Assembly: GCA_013285505.1 (NCBI GenBank)
Contig: CP053450.1
Location: 1,224,796 to 1,288,795 of the forward strand
Length of the DNA: 64,000 bases
Source of the DNA: Planctomycetota bacterium
GTDB taxonomy: Bacteria; Planctomycetota; Phycisphaerae; Phycisphaerales; UBA1924
Reading direction: 5' to 3'
Each line of letters begins with the position of its first letter. Position 1 is the stretch's first letter. A model generated the notes under the pieces. That model saw only the letters and a list, made by a program, of their open reading frames with translations, was not told the DNA's origin and searched no databases. Positions 47,397 through 57,790 of this stretch are shown one piece after another. Made by a program: the position numbers and the translations under genes.

Positions 47397-48602
47397 ATGA
47401 AGCAGAGCAATCGGTCGGGCGCGGTGTTGGTGCGGGCGGGGTTGGTGGTGTTGGGGGGTGGTGGCCTCGGTGGCGGTGGCGCAGCCGGTCGATCTGGCCG
47501 AGCGTCTCGAGCCGATTCGGGCCAAGCACGATCTGCCGGCGCTTGCGGCGCTGGTGACGACGGCGGAGGGGACGGTTGCTGCGGGCGCGGTGGGGGTGCG
47601 GAAGGCCGGGGACGAGACGGCGGTGACGGCCGACGACCTGTGGCATCTGGGCTCGTGCACGAAGAGCATGGCGGGGACGGTCGCGGCGATCCTGGTGGAT
47701 CGCGGCGTGATCTCGTGGGACGCGACGGTGGGGGAGGTCTTCGGCGGGGAGTTTGACGACATTCGGCCGGGGTATCTGGGCGCGACGCTGGAGCAGTTGA
47801 TGAGTCACCGGGCGGGTGTGCCGACGGGGGCACCGCCCGCGGCGTGGGCGGCGGCGCGGAAGCAGCGGGGGACGGTGCGCGCAGCGGGATGCGTTTGTCG
47901 CGCGGTGCTGGCGGCGGAGCCGGCGAGTGCGCCGGGCACGAAGTACGAGTATTCGAATCAGGGGATCACGATCGCGGCGGCGATGCTGGAGCGGGCGTGG
48001 GACGAGTCGGAGGGTGCGGAGGGGACGACGTGGGGAGGCGTTGGTGACGGAGTTGGTGTTTGTGCCGCTGGGGATCACGACGGCGGGGTTTGGGGTGCCG
48101 GGGGATGCGGGGGCGATGGATCAGCCGTGGGGGCACGGGCCGGGGTTGGTGCCGGGGGCGGTGCCGGGTGGGGGGGCGTCGCCGATCGTGCCGGGGCCGC
48201 ACTCGGACAATCCGCCGGCGATCACGCCGGCGGGGCGGGTGCAACATGTCGCTGGAGGACTGGGCTCGGTATATGCGGGAGCACTTGCGGGGGCGGGTGG
48301 GCGAGTCGGAGTTGTTGCCGCGGGAGGCGTGGGAGCATCTGCACCGGGACCCGACGGTGGAGGACGGGGAGGTGGGTCGGTACGGGATGGGGTGGGCGGT
48401 GCACGACCGGCCCTGGGGCGGGCGGGTGATCGCGCACTCGGGCAGCAACACGATGTGGTTTTGCGTGGTGTGGGCGTCGCCGGAGAAGGGGTTTGCGGTG
48501 TTGGTGGCGACGAATGTTGGGGGGGATGGGGCGGCGAAGGGGACGGACGAAGTGGCGGGGAGTCTGATTGGGGCGTTTGTGGGTGGGGAGTTTGGGGGGT
48601 AG
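47397..48602 (+). CDS. Serine beta-lactamase-like hydrolase (heavily frameshifted)
   Basis: About 400 residues when joined. The class C/esterase-type motifs are present: SCTKS in LGSCTKSMAGTVA (SxxK), YSN in KYEYSNQGITIAAAM and HSG in VIAHSGSNTMWF. A signal-like stretch (RAGLVVLG ... ASVAVAQ) leads the protein, so it should be exported. Five frame changes are needed, near 47457, 47884, 47906, 48030 and 48240, mostly in G runs or GCGC stretches. The number could reflect real decay, but each is a small indel and the motifs are conserved, so sequencing error is favoured. Substrate unknown; a beta-lactam need not be it. Confidence 0.8.
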
Positions 48603-48610
48603 GGGAGCTT

Positions 48611-48810
48611 CACGGGTGGGTGAGCTGCCCGTGGCACGGGGGAGCACGGGTGGGCAAGCCACCCGTGGCACGGGGGGAGCACGGGTGGACGAGCCACCCG
48701 TGGCACGGGGAACACGGGTGGACGAGACGCCCGTGGCACGGGGGAGCACGGGTGGACGAGACGCCCGTGGCACGGGGGAGCACGGGTGGGCAAGCCACCC
48801 GAGGCACGGG
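48611..48810 (+). repeat. CACGGGTGG hairpin repeat array, six units (right-side orientation)
   Basis: Units begin at about 48611, 48645, 48680, 48713, 48747 and 48781, period about 34. Each is CACGGGTGG-(GCAAG or ACGAG)-CCACCCGTG-GCAC with G-rich linkers; units 4 and 5 have GACGCCCGTG in the right arm. These are the reverse complement of the arrays at 29449 and 31980. Confidence 0.9.
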
Positions 48811-48834
48811 GCAGGCCGCTAGCATTCTGGCTAC

Positions 48835-49176
48835 ATGACGGACCGTGCTCGCAACAGGTTGGTGCTGGTGGTTGCGGCCTTGATGGTCGCGGCGGCGGCG
48901 TTGCAATCGCCGGTGTTCCGGCTGGTGCCGGCGCGGGTGTTGGGGAGCGTCGCGGCTGCGGGGTACGGCGAATCGGACTCGCGTGCGGTGCTGCCGAACA
49001 AGCCGGGGCAGATCTCTGACGCTCGGGACCGCTGGGAGCCGACGCCGGGTGCGGCGTGGGTGGGCGGGCCTGACTGTGTGGTCCTGACTGGTGAGGCCGC
49101 GATCGGTCTGGTGGCCGGGTCGGGTGACGCGGTGCTGGTGCCGTGCCGCAGCCGGATCTGTTGCTGGCTGCTCTAG
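48835..49176 (+). CDS. Small hypothetical membrane-anchored protein
   Basis: A 113-residue protein with an N-terminal helix (LVLVVAALMVAAAALQSPVF) and a short extracytoplasmic part (GEAAIGLVAGSGDAVLVPC). The end, CRSRICCWLL, is odd and could come from a frame error, since errors are frequent nearby. I recognise no family. It follows the repeat array and precedes a TPR-like gene. Confidence 0.5.
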   Translation: MTDRARNRLVLVVAALMVAAAALQSPVFRLVPARVLGSVAAAGYGESDSRAVLPNKPGQISDARDRWEPTPGAAWVGGPDCVVLTGEAAIGLVAGSGDAVLVPCRSRICCWLL

Positions 49177-49287
49177 CGCCTCGCGTGGTTCTCACGCGGC
49201 TTTCTGTGGAACTCGATGTAACCAGTTTCTCTCGCGCGGCGGTTGCGCGCCCTCAGGGTGTGCGCGATCCCGGTGGAGTGCAAAGTC

Positions 49288-49758
49288 ATGAAGAAGTCAG
49301 AACCTGCGGGCAGGGAGCAGTTGCTCCAGCGGGTCCGTGCTCTTGTGGAGCAGGGCAAGGCGGATGAGGCGTTGAAGCTGATCAAGTCGGTCGACGGGAC
49401 CGACCCGGTGCTGATGAACGCCGCGGGTGTGTGTTACCTGCGGGCGGGGCGTCCGGCGAAGGCGGTGGAGGTGTTCCACCGGTTGTGCGTCGGTGACGGT
49501 CTCGGCGTGCGTGCGGGGACCTCGCCGCTGCACGTGGCGAACTTCGCGGCGGCGCTGCTGCTGTCGGGCAACCTGAACGGGTGCCGGCACAAGCTGCGGC
49601 TTGTTGATCGCTCGCACCCGGTGGCGGTGCAGTTGCATTCGGCGATCGCCCGGTGGGAGGGCTCGCTCGGCGCGTGGCAGCGGGTGTTGCTGCGGCTGGG
49701 GATGTTTGAGCCGGAGCGGCCGATCGGGTTGGATGGGCCGGCGGGGGCGTTTGTGTAG
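49288..49758 (+). CDS. TPR-like protein
   Basis: A 156-residue soluble, helical protein with TPR-like helix pairs: LVEQGKADEALKLIKSV, AAGVCYLRAGRPAKAVEVF and NFAAALLLSGNLNGCRHKL. Probably a protein-protein interaction module. The ATG at 49288 is preferred over 49243 because GGTGGAG precedes it and the helical part begins there. No partner is evident. Confidence 0.65.
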   Translation: MKKSEPAGREQLLQRVRALVEQGKADEALKLIKSVDGTDPVLMNAAGVCYLRAGRPAKAVEVFHRLCVGDGLGVRAGTSPLHVANFAAALLLSGNLNGCRHKLRLVDRSHPVAVQLHSAIARWEGSLGAWQRVLLRLGMFEPERPIGLDGPAGAFV

Positions 49759-50149
49759 TGGTGAGAGTCTGCGGCGCGGGGGGGGCGGAGGTCCCTCCGC
49801 CGCGGGGTGGGGGTCGGATGGGCGGCGGTGCGGCGGGAGCTCGGAGAGTCCGGGCGGGTGGGGATGCTCTTCGCGGCTTCTGGAGGCCGGACACGGCCCG
49901 GCGTTCTCGAAGTACCCTGCGTGCCGGCCGATTGGCAGAACCGGGTTTGGCCGGCCGCCGGGGCGCACGGAGATCGTCCGGGGGTGGGCTGGCGCGTTCG
50001 GCGGGGGGTGAGTCCGGCGGGCACCGTGGCGCATCGCCGCCGGGCAGGTGCCGCGGGATGCGATGTCGGATGGCGGATGGTCGCGGCGTTGCTGTCGCGG
50101 CCCGAGAGGAAGGGGAGTTGCTTGTGTCGCCTTCGCGGAGTCAAACACG
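49759..50149. other. Intergenic region without recognisable content
   Basis: 391 G-rich bases upstream of the CNNM-type gene. One GC palindrome (GCGGAGGTCCCTCCGC, near 49785) is visible. I see no gene, promoter or RNA. Confidence 0.5.
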
Positions 50150-51220
50150 ATGACGTTACTACTGGTTACGGTCGCTGCGGTGTTGCTGGTTTCGGGTCTG
50201 TGTTCGCTGACCGAGGCGGCGCTGTACTCGGTGCGCGTGTCGTACGTGCGGAACCTGGCCGACTCGGGGAGCCGGGCGGGGGCGATTCTGAATGTGTTCA
50301 AGGCGGGGATGGAGCGTCCGATCGCGGCGATCCTGATCGTGAATACGGTGGCGAACACCGCGGGGGCGACGATCGCGGGCGCGCTGGCGGAGAAGGAACT
50401 CGGGCACGGGGCGCTGATCTGGTTCTCGGCGGGGTTCACGCTGTGTGTGCTGGTGTTCGCGGAGATTTTGCCGAAGATCGCGGGGGTGGCGTTCAGCCAG
50501 GGGGTGACGCGGACGGTGGCGGTGGGGCTGCAGGCGGTGGTGTTTGTGCTGGGGCCGCTGGTGTGGCTGGTGCAGACGGCGTCGCGCATCGTGCTACCGA
50601 CGGCGCACATCGCGATCGCGCCGGAGGATGAGGTGCGGCACATGGCCCGGATGAGTGCCGAGGAGGGGAGCATCCTGCCCATCGAGGCCGAGCTGGTGCA
50701 GAACGTGCTCAAGCTGAACGACCTGCTCGCAAAAGAGATCATGACGCCGCGGGCGGTGGTTTCGGAGTTGAAGGCGAACATGACGCTGGGTGAGGTCGAG
50801 GCGCAGGAGCGCGTGTGGGCGCACTCGCGGCTGCCGGTGTACGCGGAGGGGGATTCGGAGCGGTGGGCGGGCATCGTGCTGCGGCGGGACATCCTGACCT
50901 CGCTGGCGCGCGGGGAGCGGGACCGGCTTGTGGGGTCGATGTGTCAGCCGGTGCACTTCGTGCCGAGCAACACGCGGGGGCATCTGCTGCTGCGGCAGTT
51001 TGTCGCGATGCGGACGCATCTGTTCGGGGTGGTCAACGAGCGGGGCGTGGTGGTGGGTGTGGTCACGCTGGAGGACGTGCTCGAGTCGCTGATCGGCGAG
51101 GAGATCGTGGACGAGACGGACGTGGTGGTGGACATGCAGCAGTACGCCCGGGACCGGTCTGGGCAGCCGCGGGCGCGGGAGGAGGAGGGTGAGGATGAGG
51201 GGATGGAGGGGGCGATCTGA
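50150..51220 (+). CDS. CNNM/CorC-type membrane protein (DUF21 plus CBS pair)
   Basis: A 356-residue membrane protein. The N-terminal DUF21 part has about four helices (LLLVTVAAVLLVSGLCSLTE, IAAILIVNTVANTAGATIAG, FSAGFTLCVLVFAEILPKIA, VGLQAVVFVLGPLVWLV). It is followed by MTPRAVVSELKANMTLGEV and a CBS pair (FGVVNERGVVVGVVTLEDVL). The family includes magnesium/cobalt efflux proteins of the CorC/CNNM group, older name hemolysin-like. The C-terminal transporter-associated domain is missing; an acidic tail (EEEGEDEGMEG) replaces it. The ATG is preceded only by a weak ribosome site. Confidence 0.9.
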   Translation: MTLLLVTVAAVLLVSGLCSLTEAALYSVRVSYVRNLADSGSRAGAILNVFKAGMERPIAAILIVNTVANTAGATIAGALAEKELGHGALIWFSAGFTLCVLVFAEILPKIAGVAFSQGVTRTVAVGLQAVVFVLGPLVWLVQTASRIVLPTAHIAIAPEDEVRHMARMSAEEGSILPIEAELVQNVLKLNDLLAKEIMTPRAVVSELKANMTLGEVEAQERVWAHSRLPVYAEGDSERWAGIVLRRDILTSLARGERDRLVGSMCQPVHFVPSNTRGHLLLRQFVAMRTHLFGVVNERGVVVGVVTLEDVLESLIGEEIVDETDVVVDMQQYARDRSGQPRAREEEGEDEGMEGAI

Positions 51221-51374
51221 GGAATGGAACCGTGTCCCCCTCCGCGGCCTTCGTGTTCTGGCTTTCGGGTTGGCGGGGTTTGCTCCTCGCTTGCGCGTCG
51301 GGCTCTGTTGGTGCGGATGGGTTGGTGCCCGTCTGGCGGTGCTGGGGCGGGTTGGGCTCATACACTTGGGGCCT

Positions 51375-52836
<1,462 letters not shown>

Positions 52837-52848
52837 GAAGGGTTTCTC

Positions 52849-53847
52849 ATGCGAGTGTTGATGATTGTGGCGTTGTTGACGGCGGGTTGTGTGGGTGCCG
52901 TGTCGGCGCAGCCTGATACGGCTGAACAAGACCAAGTGTCGGCGGCAGACGGGGCGTTGATTCTGGAGGGGCTCGGCCCGGAGCTCTCGGAGATCGAGGT
53001 CGATCTCGCCGTATCAAAGATTTACTTCGAACAGCTCTCGAATCCGAGCACTAGCGACGAGCCGCTGACCGACGAAGTTCGCGCGCGGATAGTCGCGGCG
53101 GTCGAACGGGCGGGCAAACTAGGGGTGACGGCGGGCCTTGCGAGAATGGCGGCGACGGACCCGCGTGCGTCTTCTGGTACCGGCTGGCCGGGTGATCGCC
53201 AGAAGCAGTTGATGAGTGCGGCGCGACGGGTGGTGAGATTGAACACCGCGCGGTACAGCCTTGCGGCCGCGGACGGAGACGATGATGAGGCGGTGCGGGC
53301 GGTCCGCGAGGTGCTGTGGCTGGTGCGGCTGGCGAACAGCTTGGGCGGCAATATCAATCGGCTGAACGGGATTGTCATTGAGCTGCACGCCTCGGAGGGC
53401 ATCCGTGTGTCGCTGGTCCGCGGACAGGTGGATGCCGAAGTCGTTTCGATGCTGCTGAGCATGATCTCTGGTCTGGACAAGCCTGGCCAGGCGAGTCCGT
53501 CGCTGACCGAGGCTGTACGGGCGGCGGAGGTGCAGAGGCTGGGGACGCAGACACTGCTGGCGATCGAGTGTTTCAAGGCGGGGGAGGGCGAGCCACCGTC
53601 GGATCTGGGAGCGCTCGTGCCGGAGTATCTTGACGAGATTGTGTCGGATTCGTTTACAGGCGAGCCGTTGCTGTATCGACGGGATGCCTCGGCACCTCTG
53701 GGCTATGTGCTGTACTCGGCGGGGTTGGATGGGGGCGACGATGGAGCAAGGCCGTACAGCGATCCCCGTTTCCCGCAGTTCGCGTTCCGCGAGGACGGAG
53801 CGGAGTCGGACTTTGTATTCGCGCCGTTGACCGCGAAGGGTGACTGA
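52849..53847 (+). CDS. Secreted hypothetical protein with pseudopilin-like C-terminal segment
   Basis: A 332-residue protein with a short signal (VLMIVALLTAGCVGAVSAQ; AGC could serve as a lipobox). The body is helical. Near the C-terminus, DLGALVPEYLDEIVSDSFTG followed by YRRDASAPLGYVLYSAGLDG resembles the end of type II secretion pseudopilins, a pattern found in several planctomycete secreted proteins. Function unknown. It starts 12 bases after the sigma-54 regulator, so the two are likely cotranscribed. Confidence 0.72.
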   Translation: MRVLMIVALLTAGCVGAVSAQPDTAEQDQVSAADGALILEGLGPELSEIEVDLAVSKIYFEQLSNPSTSDEPLTDEVRARIVAAVERAGKLGVTAGLARMAATDPRASSGTGWPGDRQKQLMSAARRVVRLNTARYSLAAADGDDDEAVRAVREVLWLVRLANSLGGNINRLNGIVIELHASEGIRVSLVRGQVDAEVVSMLLSMISGLDKPGQASPSLTEAVRAAEVQRLGTQTLLAIECFKAGEGEPPSDLGALVPEYLDEIVSDSFTGEPLLYRRDASAPLGYVLYSAGLDGGDDGARPYSDPRFPQFAFREDGAESDFVFAPLTAKGD

Positions 53848-54058
53848 GTGCTAACTCGATGACTGCTGTGGGATTCGTCCAGCGGCACCGTTCGCCGGGA
53901 CTTGAGTGAGTGGCAATCGGCAGCCTCTCAGCGCGCAGTCTGGATAGTGACGCCCCGCACCGGGCTTTGCCCGGTGGCACCGGAGCGGCCCGCGCAACGA
54001 AAGAGCGCCGGGCGGGGCCCGGCGCTCTGGGGTGCGGTTCTGGGTTTCGCGGAGTAGA
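53848..54058. other. Intergenic region with two hairpins
   Basis: Between convergent genes. Besides the terminator at 54002-54028 it contains CACCGGGC-TTT-GCCCGGTG (about 53959-53977). Confidence 0.7.
54002..54028. terminator. Bidirectional terminator hairpin
   Basis: AGAGCGCCGGGC-GGG-GCCCGGCGCTCT: a perfect 12-base stem with a 3-base loop between convergent genes, suited to stop transcription from both. Confidence 0.82.
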
Positions 54059-55823
54059 TCAGCCGTAGAGCAGCAGGCCGATGAGCAGCACGAGTTCGTC
54101 GGCGAGTTCCTGCTGGGCGGGGCCGGCGTGCATCCAGTCCGGCTCGGGTTCGACGCCGTCAACCTTGGCCAGCGCGCTGTCGAGTTTGTCCATTGCGCTG
54201 TCGTAGTCGCCGCGGCGGATGTCTTTGGCGGCGTTGCGGATGCGGTTGGCCAGGGCGTTGCGGCGGCCCTTGTTGGCGTTGTTGTTGGGTCCGCTGAAGT
54301 CGGCGAGGCCGAGGATGTCGACGGAGTCGCTCAGCCGCGAGGGCTTCGGCCTCGAGCCAGTCGGCGGTGGCGCCGGGGTCGAGGGGTGTGGGGTCGACCA
54401 GGTCGGAAAGCCCGTCGCCGTCGGTGTCGGCGCTGAGCGGGTTGGTGAAGGTGATGTTGACCTCGTCGCCGTCGCTGATCCCATCGCCGTCGGTGTCGGG
54501 GTTGTTGGGATCGGTGCCGATCTCCGTCTCGGTGGAGTCGAACAGGCCGTCGCCGTCGGAGTCGACCGGGGGGGGCGGGGCGGCGTCGAAGATGTAGGCC
54601 GAGCCGAAGCGGGCCTGCCCCGAGCTGGGCGGAGCGTCGCCGGGGGCGCCGACGAGGATCTGGGCGTCGGCGTCGACCGCGAGGCCGAAGAAGTCGCCGC
54701 CAACGGCGTCGGAGGCGGTGAGGGTGGACTCGCGGCCCCAGGTCCCGGCGGTCTCACGGAAGACGTAGGCGGCGCCGGTGAAGCTGTCGGCGGAGGAGTT
54801 GGCCTGGAAGGCCCCGACGACGGCGGCGCCGTTGATCAGGGCGCTGGAGTAGCCGAAGTTGGCCTGGCTGCTGGCGTCGGCGTCCGCGGAGAGCTTGGTG
54901 GTCTCGTTCCAGCTCACGCCGTCGAAGTCGTAGACGTAGACCGCGCCGGAGTTTGGCAGGCTGCCGCCTGCGCCGTCCTGCAGGTGGGCGCTGGCGAGGG
55001 CGCGGGTGCCCTCGAGATCGACCGAGAAGCCGAACTCGTCGTCGCTGGCGTCGTCGGAGGCGTCAAGGACGGCGGTGTTGTTCCAAGACGCGCCGTCGAA
55101 GTCGTAGACCCAGACCAGGCCGCCGCCGCTCTGGACGGGGGCGCCGACCAGGAGCGTGTCGCCCTCGATCGCCAGCGAGTTGCCGTAGCGGGCTCCGGCG
55201 GAGGTGGCGGCCTCCTGCAGCTTGGCCTCGAAGACCCACGAGACGCCGTCGAAGCCGTAGATGTAGACCGAGCCCTTGCCGTCGTCGCCGATGGCGCCGA
55301 CCACGAGCCGCGAGCCGTTCATCTCCACGGCGAAGCCGAACTGGTCGGGGCCGCCGGCGTCGGGGGCGGTCAGCTTCTGGGTGAGCCCCCAGCCGGTGCC
55401 GGTGTCGCGGTAGAGATAGACCGCGCCGTCATCGATGAAGGTGGTGTCGAAGAGGGGTGCTCCGGAGGCGACCCAGTCGCCGTCGGTCGCCACCGCGTGG
55501 CCGAACCAGTCGTTGCTGGACCCGCCGGCGGTGTTGGAGACGTCGAATGCGGCTTCCTGCGACCAGGAGCCCGAGGTGTTGCGGTAGACGTACGCGGCCC
55601 CCATGTTGAGGAAGTAGCCGTTCTCGAAGGGCGCGCCCATCACGGCGAGAGCGCCGGAGGTGGCGACGGCCTGGCCGAAGCGATCTTCGGCCTGCGAGCC
55701 GGAGAAGGCGATCTTGGCGGTCTCGTTGGTCTCGGGCTGCGCGGCCGCGGCACCGGCGAGGGTGAGCAGACAGGCGAGCGGCGCGAGCGTGTGTCGGTTG
55801 AATATGGCGGACGTGTGCCTCAT
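54059..55823 (-). CDS. Secreted FG-GAP propeller protein with thrombospondin-3-like repeats (frameshifted)
   Basis: About 588 residues. Signal peptide ([15 protein letters not shown]). Then seven FG-GAP-type repeats of the form [20 protein letters not shown] with [16 protein letters not shown] between them. Three calcium-binding TSP3-like units follow ([48 protein letters not shown]). The last ~90 residues are helical ([20 protein letters not shown]) and are read after a frame change near 54347. No sorting tail of dockerin or PEP-CTERM form is seen. Likely a surface or extracellular protein. Confidence 0.85.
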
Positions 55824-56222
55824 CAGGTGTCTCCTTCGGCGTGCGTTCCGATTGCGGTGTGCGGACCCCGCGCACAGATTACACCGAAACGTGCTTGGCA
55901 GGATGGTTGAATGTCATGTTTGGCGCGAAGTTCTGGAACGCAAGAGTGGGGGGGAAATGGTCATTTGATCGTGCGGGGCGCGGCCGGTGCGGTGCGCGGG
56001 GTTGCGGCCGGGGACGAACGGTGCGCGCGCAACGCGCCATTCGGTGAAACCGTGGGGCGCATGTTGGGTTGACCGTTTTGGATGCCGCGTCGGGGTGGTG
56101 ATTGTGCGGGGCGGAGTGCGCGGTGCCTTCGTCGAGCATGGAACGACCCCCGATGCGCTCTCGCGCACCGAGGGCCGGTTCACCAAGCCGGGCTTGCGGC
56201 CCGGCGAGTGGATCGTGAGGAG
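55824..56222. other. Intergenic region with a GC hairpin
   Basis: 399 bases between two minus-strand genes. It holds GCCGGGC-TTGCG-GCCCGGC (about 56191-56210), a possible terminator-like element after no + strand gene, and otherwise nothing I can name. Confidence 0.55.
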
Positions 56223-57020
56223 TCAGGTGGTGCGGCGGCGTCGGAGTGCGGCGAGGCCGGCGAGGGAGAGGATGGAGAGGGACGCGGGCGAGGGGACGAT
56301 GGCGAGGCCCAGCGAGCCGCCGCGGTAGGTGTCGATGATGTCGATGGCGGTGAAGGCGCCGGTGTTGCGGCTGACGGTGCCGAGGACGAGCTGGCCGGTA
56401 TCGACGCGGCCGAGTGCGGCGTAGATGGTGCCCTGGTAGGACTCGAGTGCGCCGTTGTCGAAGTCGATGCCGAGCGGGCCGACGGACGCGGCGGTGCCGC
56501 CGATGGTGTAGGCGTAGAAGGCGTCGTTGAGGGCTTCGATGAACAGGAAGGAGTTGCCGCGGTCGTGGACGAGGCCGCCGGAGCCGCCGAAGACGCCGGT
56601 GTTCCAGGTGTTGTTGGCGGCGAGTGTCGTGGGGTTGTATTCGAGAAAGTTGACACCGAGGAGGACGCCGTAGAGCGAGCCGTTGGCGAAGCAGGGCGAG
56701 TTGTTCCCGCCGCCGCCCATGACGCCGACCTGGGTGAGCGAGGGCGTGGCGAGGGGGTTGTCGAGCCGGTAGGCGGTGTTGCCGCCGTCACCGTTGGCGA
56801 CGGCGAAGATGTCGCCGGGGCTTGCGCCGCCGTTCTGGTTGCCGGCGGTGATGCCCGCGGGGACGGTGGTGAGGCCGGTGATCTGGTTGCCGAGGGTGTA
56901 GGTCTGGGTGGTGCCGGCGGAGTAGCGGTAGTAGGTGTCGCCCTGGGTGATGAGGAAGGTCTGGGCGTGTGCGCCGGTGGAGAGTGCGGCGGTGAGGATG
57001 AGGATGCGTTTGGTGTTCAT
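56223..57020 (-). CDS. Secreted protein with PEP-CTERM-like sorting tail
   Basis: A 265-residue protein: signal peptide (RILILTAALSTGAHAQ), a body with propeller-like short repeats (ITQGDTYYRYSAGTTQTYTL, ALESYQGTIYAALGRVDTG), and the tail VPSPASLSILSLAGLAALRRRR. The Pro-containing motif, hydrophobic helix and arginine cluster are those of PEP-CTERM-type signals, which exosortase-like enzymes recognise. Body function unknown. The tail is nearly identical to that of the next gene upstream. Confidence 0.83.
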   Translation of the reverse strand: MNTKRILILTAALSTGAHAQTFLITQGDTYYRYSAGTTQTYTLGNQITGLTTVPAGITAGNQNGGASPGDIFAVANGDGGNTAYRLDNPLATPSLTQVGVMGGGGNNSPCFANGSLYGVLLGVNFLEYNPTTLAANNTWNTGVFGGSGGLVHDRGNSFLFIEALNDAFYAYTIGGTAASVGPLGIDFDNGALESYQGTIYAALGRVDTGQLVLGTVSRNTGAFTAIDIIDTYRGGSLGLAIVPSPASLSILSLAGLAALRRRRTT

Positions 57021-57094
57021 GGTGAGGGCTCCGGAGTCGTGCGATGTGGGTGGTGTGGTTCGCACGGCGCTGAGGCGTTGGGTGCAAGGTGGGT

Positions 57095-57745
57095 TCAGTC
57101 GGCGCGGCGGCGTCGGAGTGCGGCGAGGCCGGCGAGGGAGAGGATGGAGATGGACGCGGGCGAGGGGATGACGCAGCGCGTGTCGATGACGACCTGGTCG
57201 ATCCACGCGGGCGAATTGGGGGTGCCGGGCGACAACGTGACGAGCTCGCCCGGGGGGCAGTCGGCGTAGGAGTAGATGTCCAGCTGGTGGTACAGGCCGC
57301 CGCCCAAGTCGGTCGAGGAGGAGTTGGTCAGCGTGAAGGCCGCGCCACCCGCGGGGTCCAGCACTGACGAGGTCGGCCCGATGCCGTCGATAGTCGTGTA
57401 GACAAACTGGAGCCAGAGTTCTTTCTGGCCACCGGGATGGTCGTGATTGGGGACCTCGAAGTCGAGCGTGTCGCTCAGGGTGATCATGTATGTTCCCGTC
57501 CGCTGGCCGCTCGGATCGATGGGGTCCCAGTTCGCGCCCGGACTCGGCGAGAACAGCGGCGTGCCGAAGGGGTTGTTGAGACCGTTGTCGGGTGATCCGC
57601 CACCAGGGAGATCGAATCCCCAGTGCTGGAACGTCGTGCCGTGGGTACCGCGCCAGGGCGGCGGGAAGAGGTCGTCGGCGAGGACGGCGGGGACGGCAAG
57701 GCTGACTGCTGTGAGGGCTATGACGGCGTGGCGTGTGTGAGACAT
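57095..57745 (-). CDS. Secreted protein with PEP-CTERM-like sorting tail
   Basis: A 216-residue protein: signal peptide (HAVIALTAVSLAVPAVLA), a beta-rich domain of unknown type (QHWGFDLPGGGSPDNGLNNP, LDFEVPNHDHPGGQKELWLQ), and the tail IPSPASISILSLAGLAALRRRR. The domain may bind a ligand or mineral, but no motif supports a function. The 3' ~70 bases match those of the downstream gene (56223-56290) almost exactly. Confidence 0.8.
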   Translation of the reverse strand: MSHTRHAVIALTAVSLAVPAVLADDLFPPPWRGTHGTTFQHWGFDLPGGGSPDNGLNNPFGTPLFSPSPGANWDPIDPSGQRTGTYMITLSDTLDFEVPNHDHPGGQKELWLQFVYTTIDGIGPTSSVLDPAGGAAFTLTNSSSTDLGGGLYHQLDIYSYADCPPGELVTLSPGTPNSPAWIDQVVIDTRCVIPSPASISILSLAGLAALRRRRAD

Positions 57746-57790
57746 TTCTTGCTCCTTACGGGTTCGGGGTGTCGGGCCTGCGGGTCCGGT

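Noticed and set aside
48611..48810. Possible CRISPR array
   Set aside because: The unit itself fills the period of about 34 bases and there are no unique spacers; the same holds for 31980-32129 and 43637-43797. No cas gene is present.
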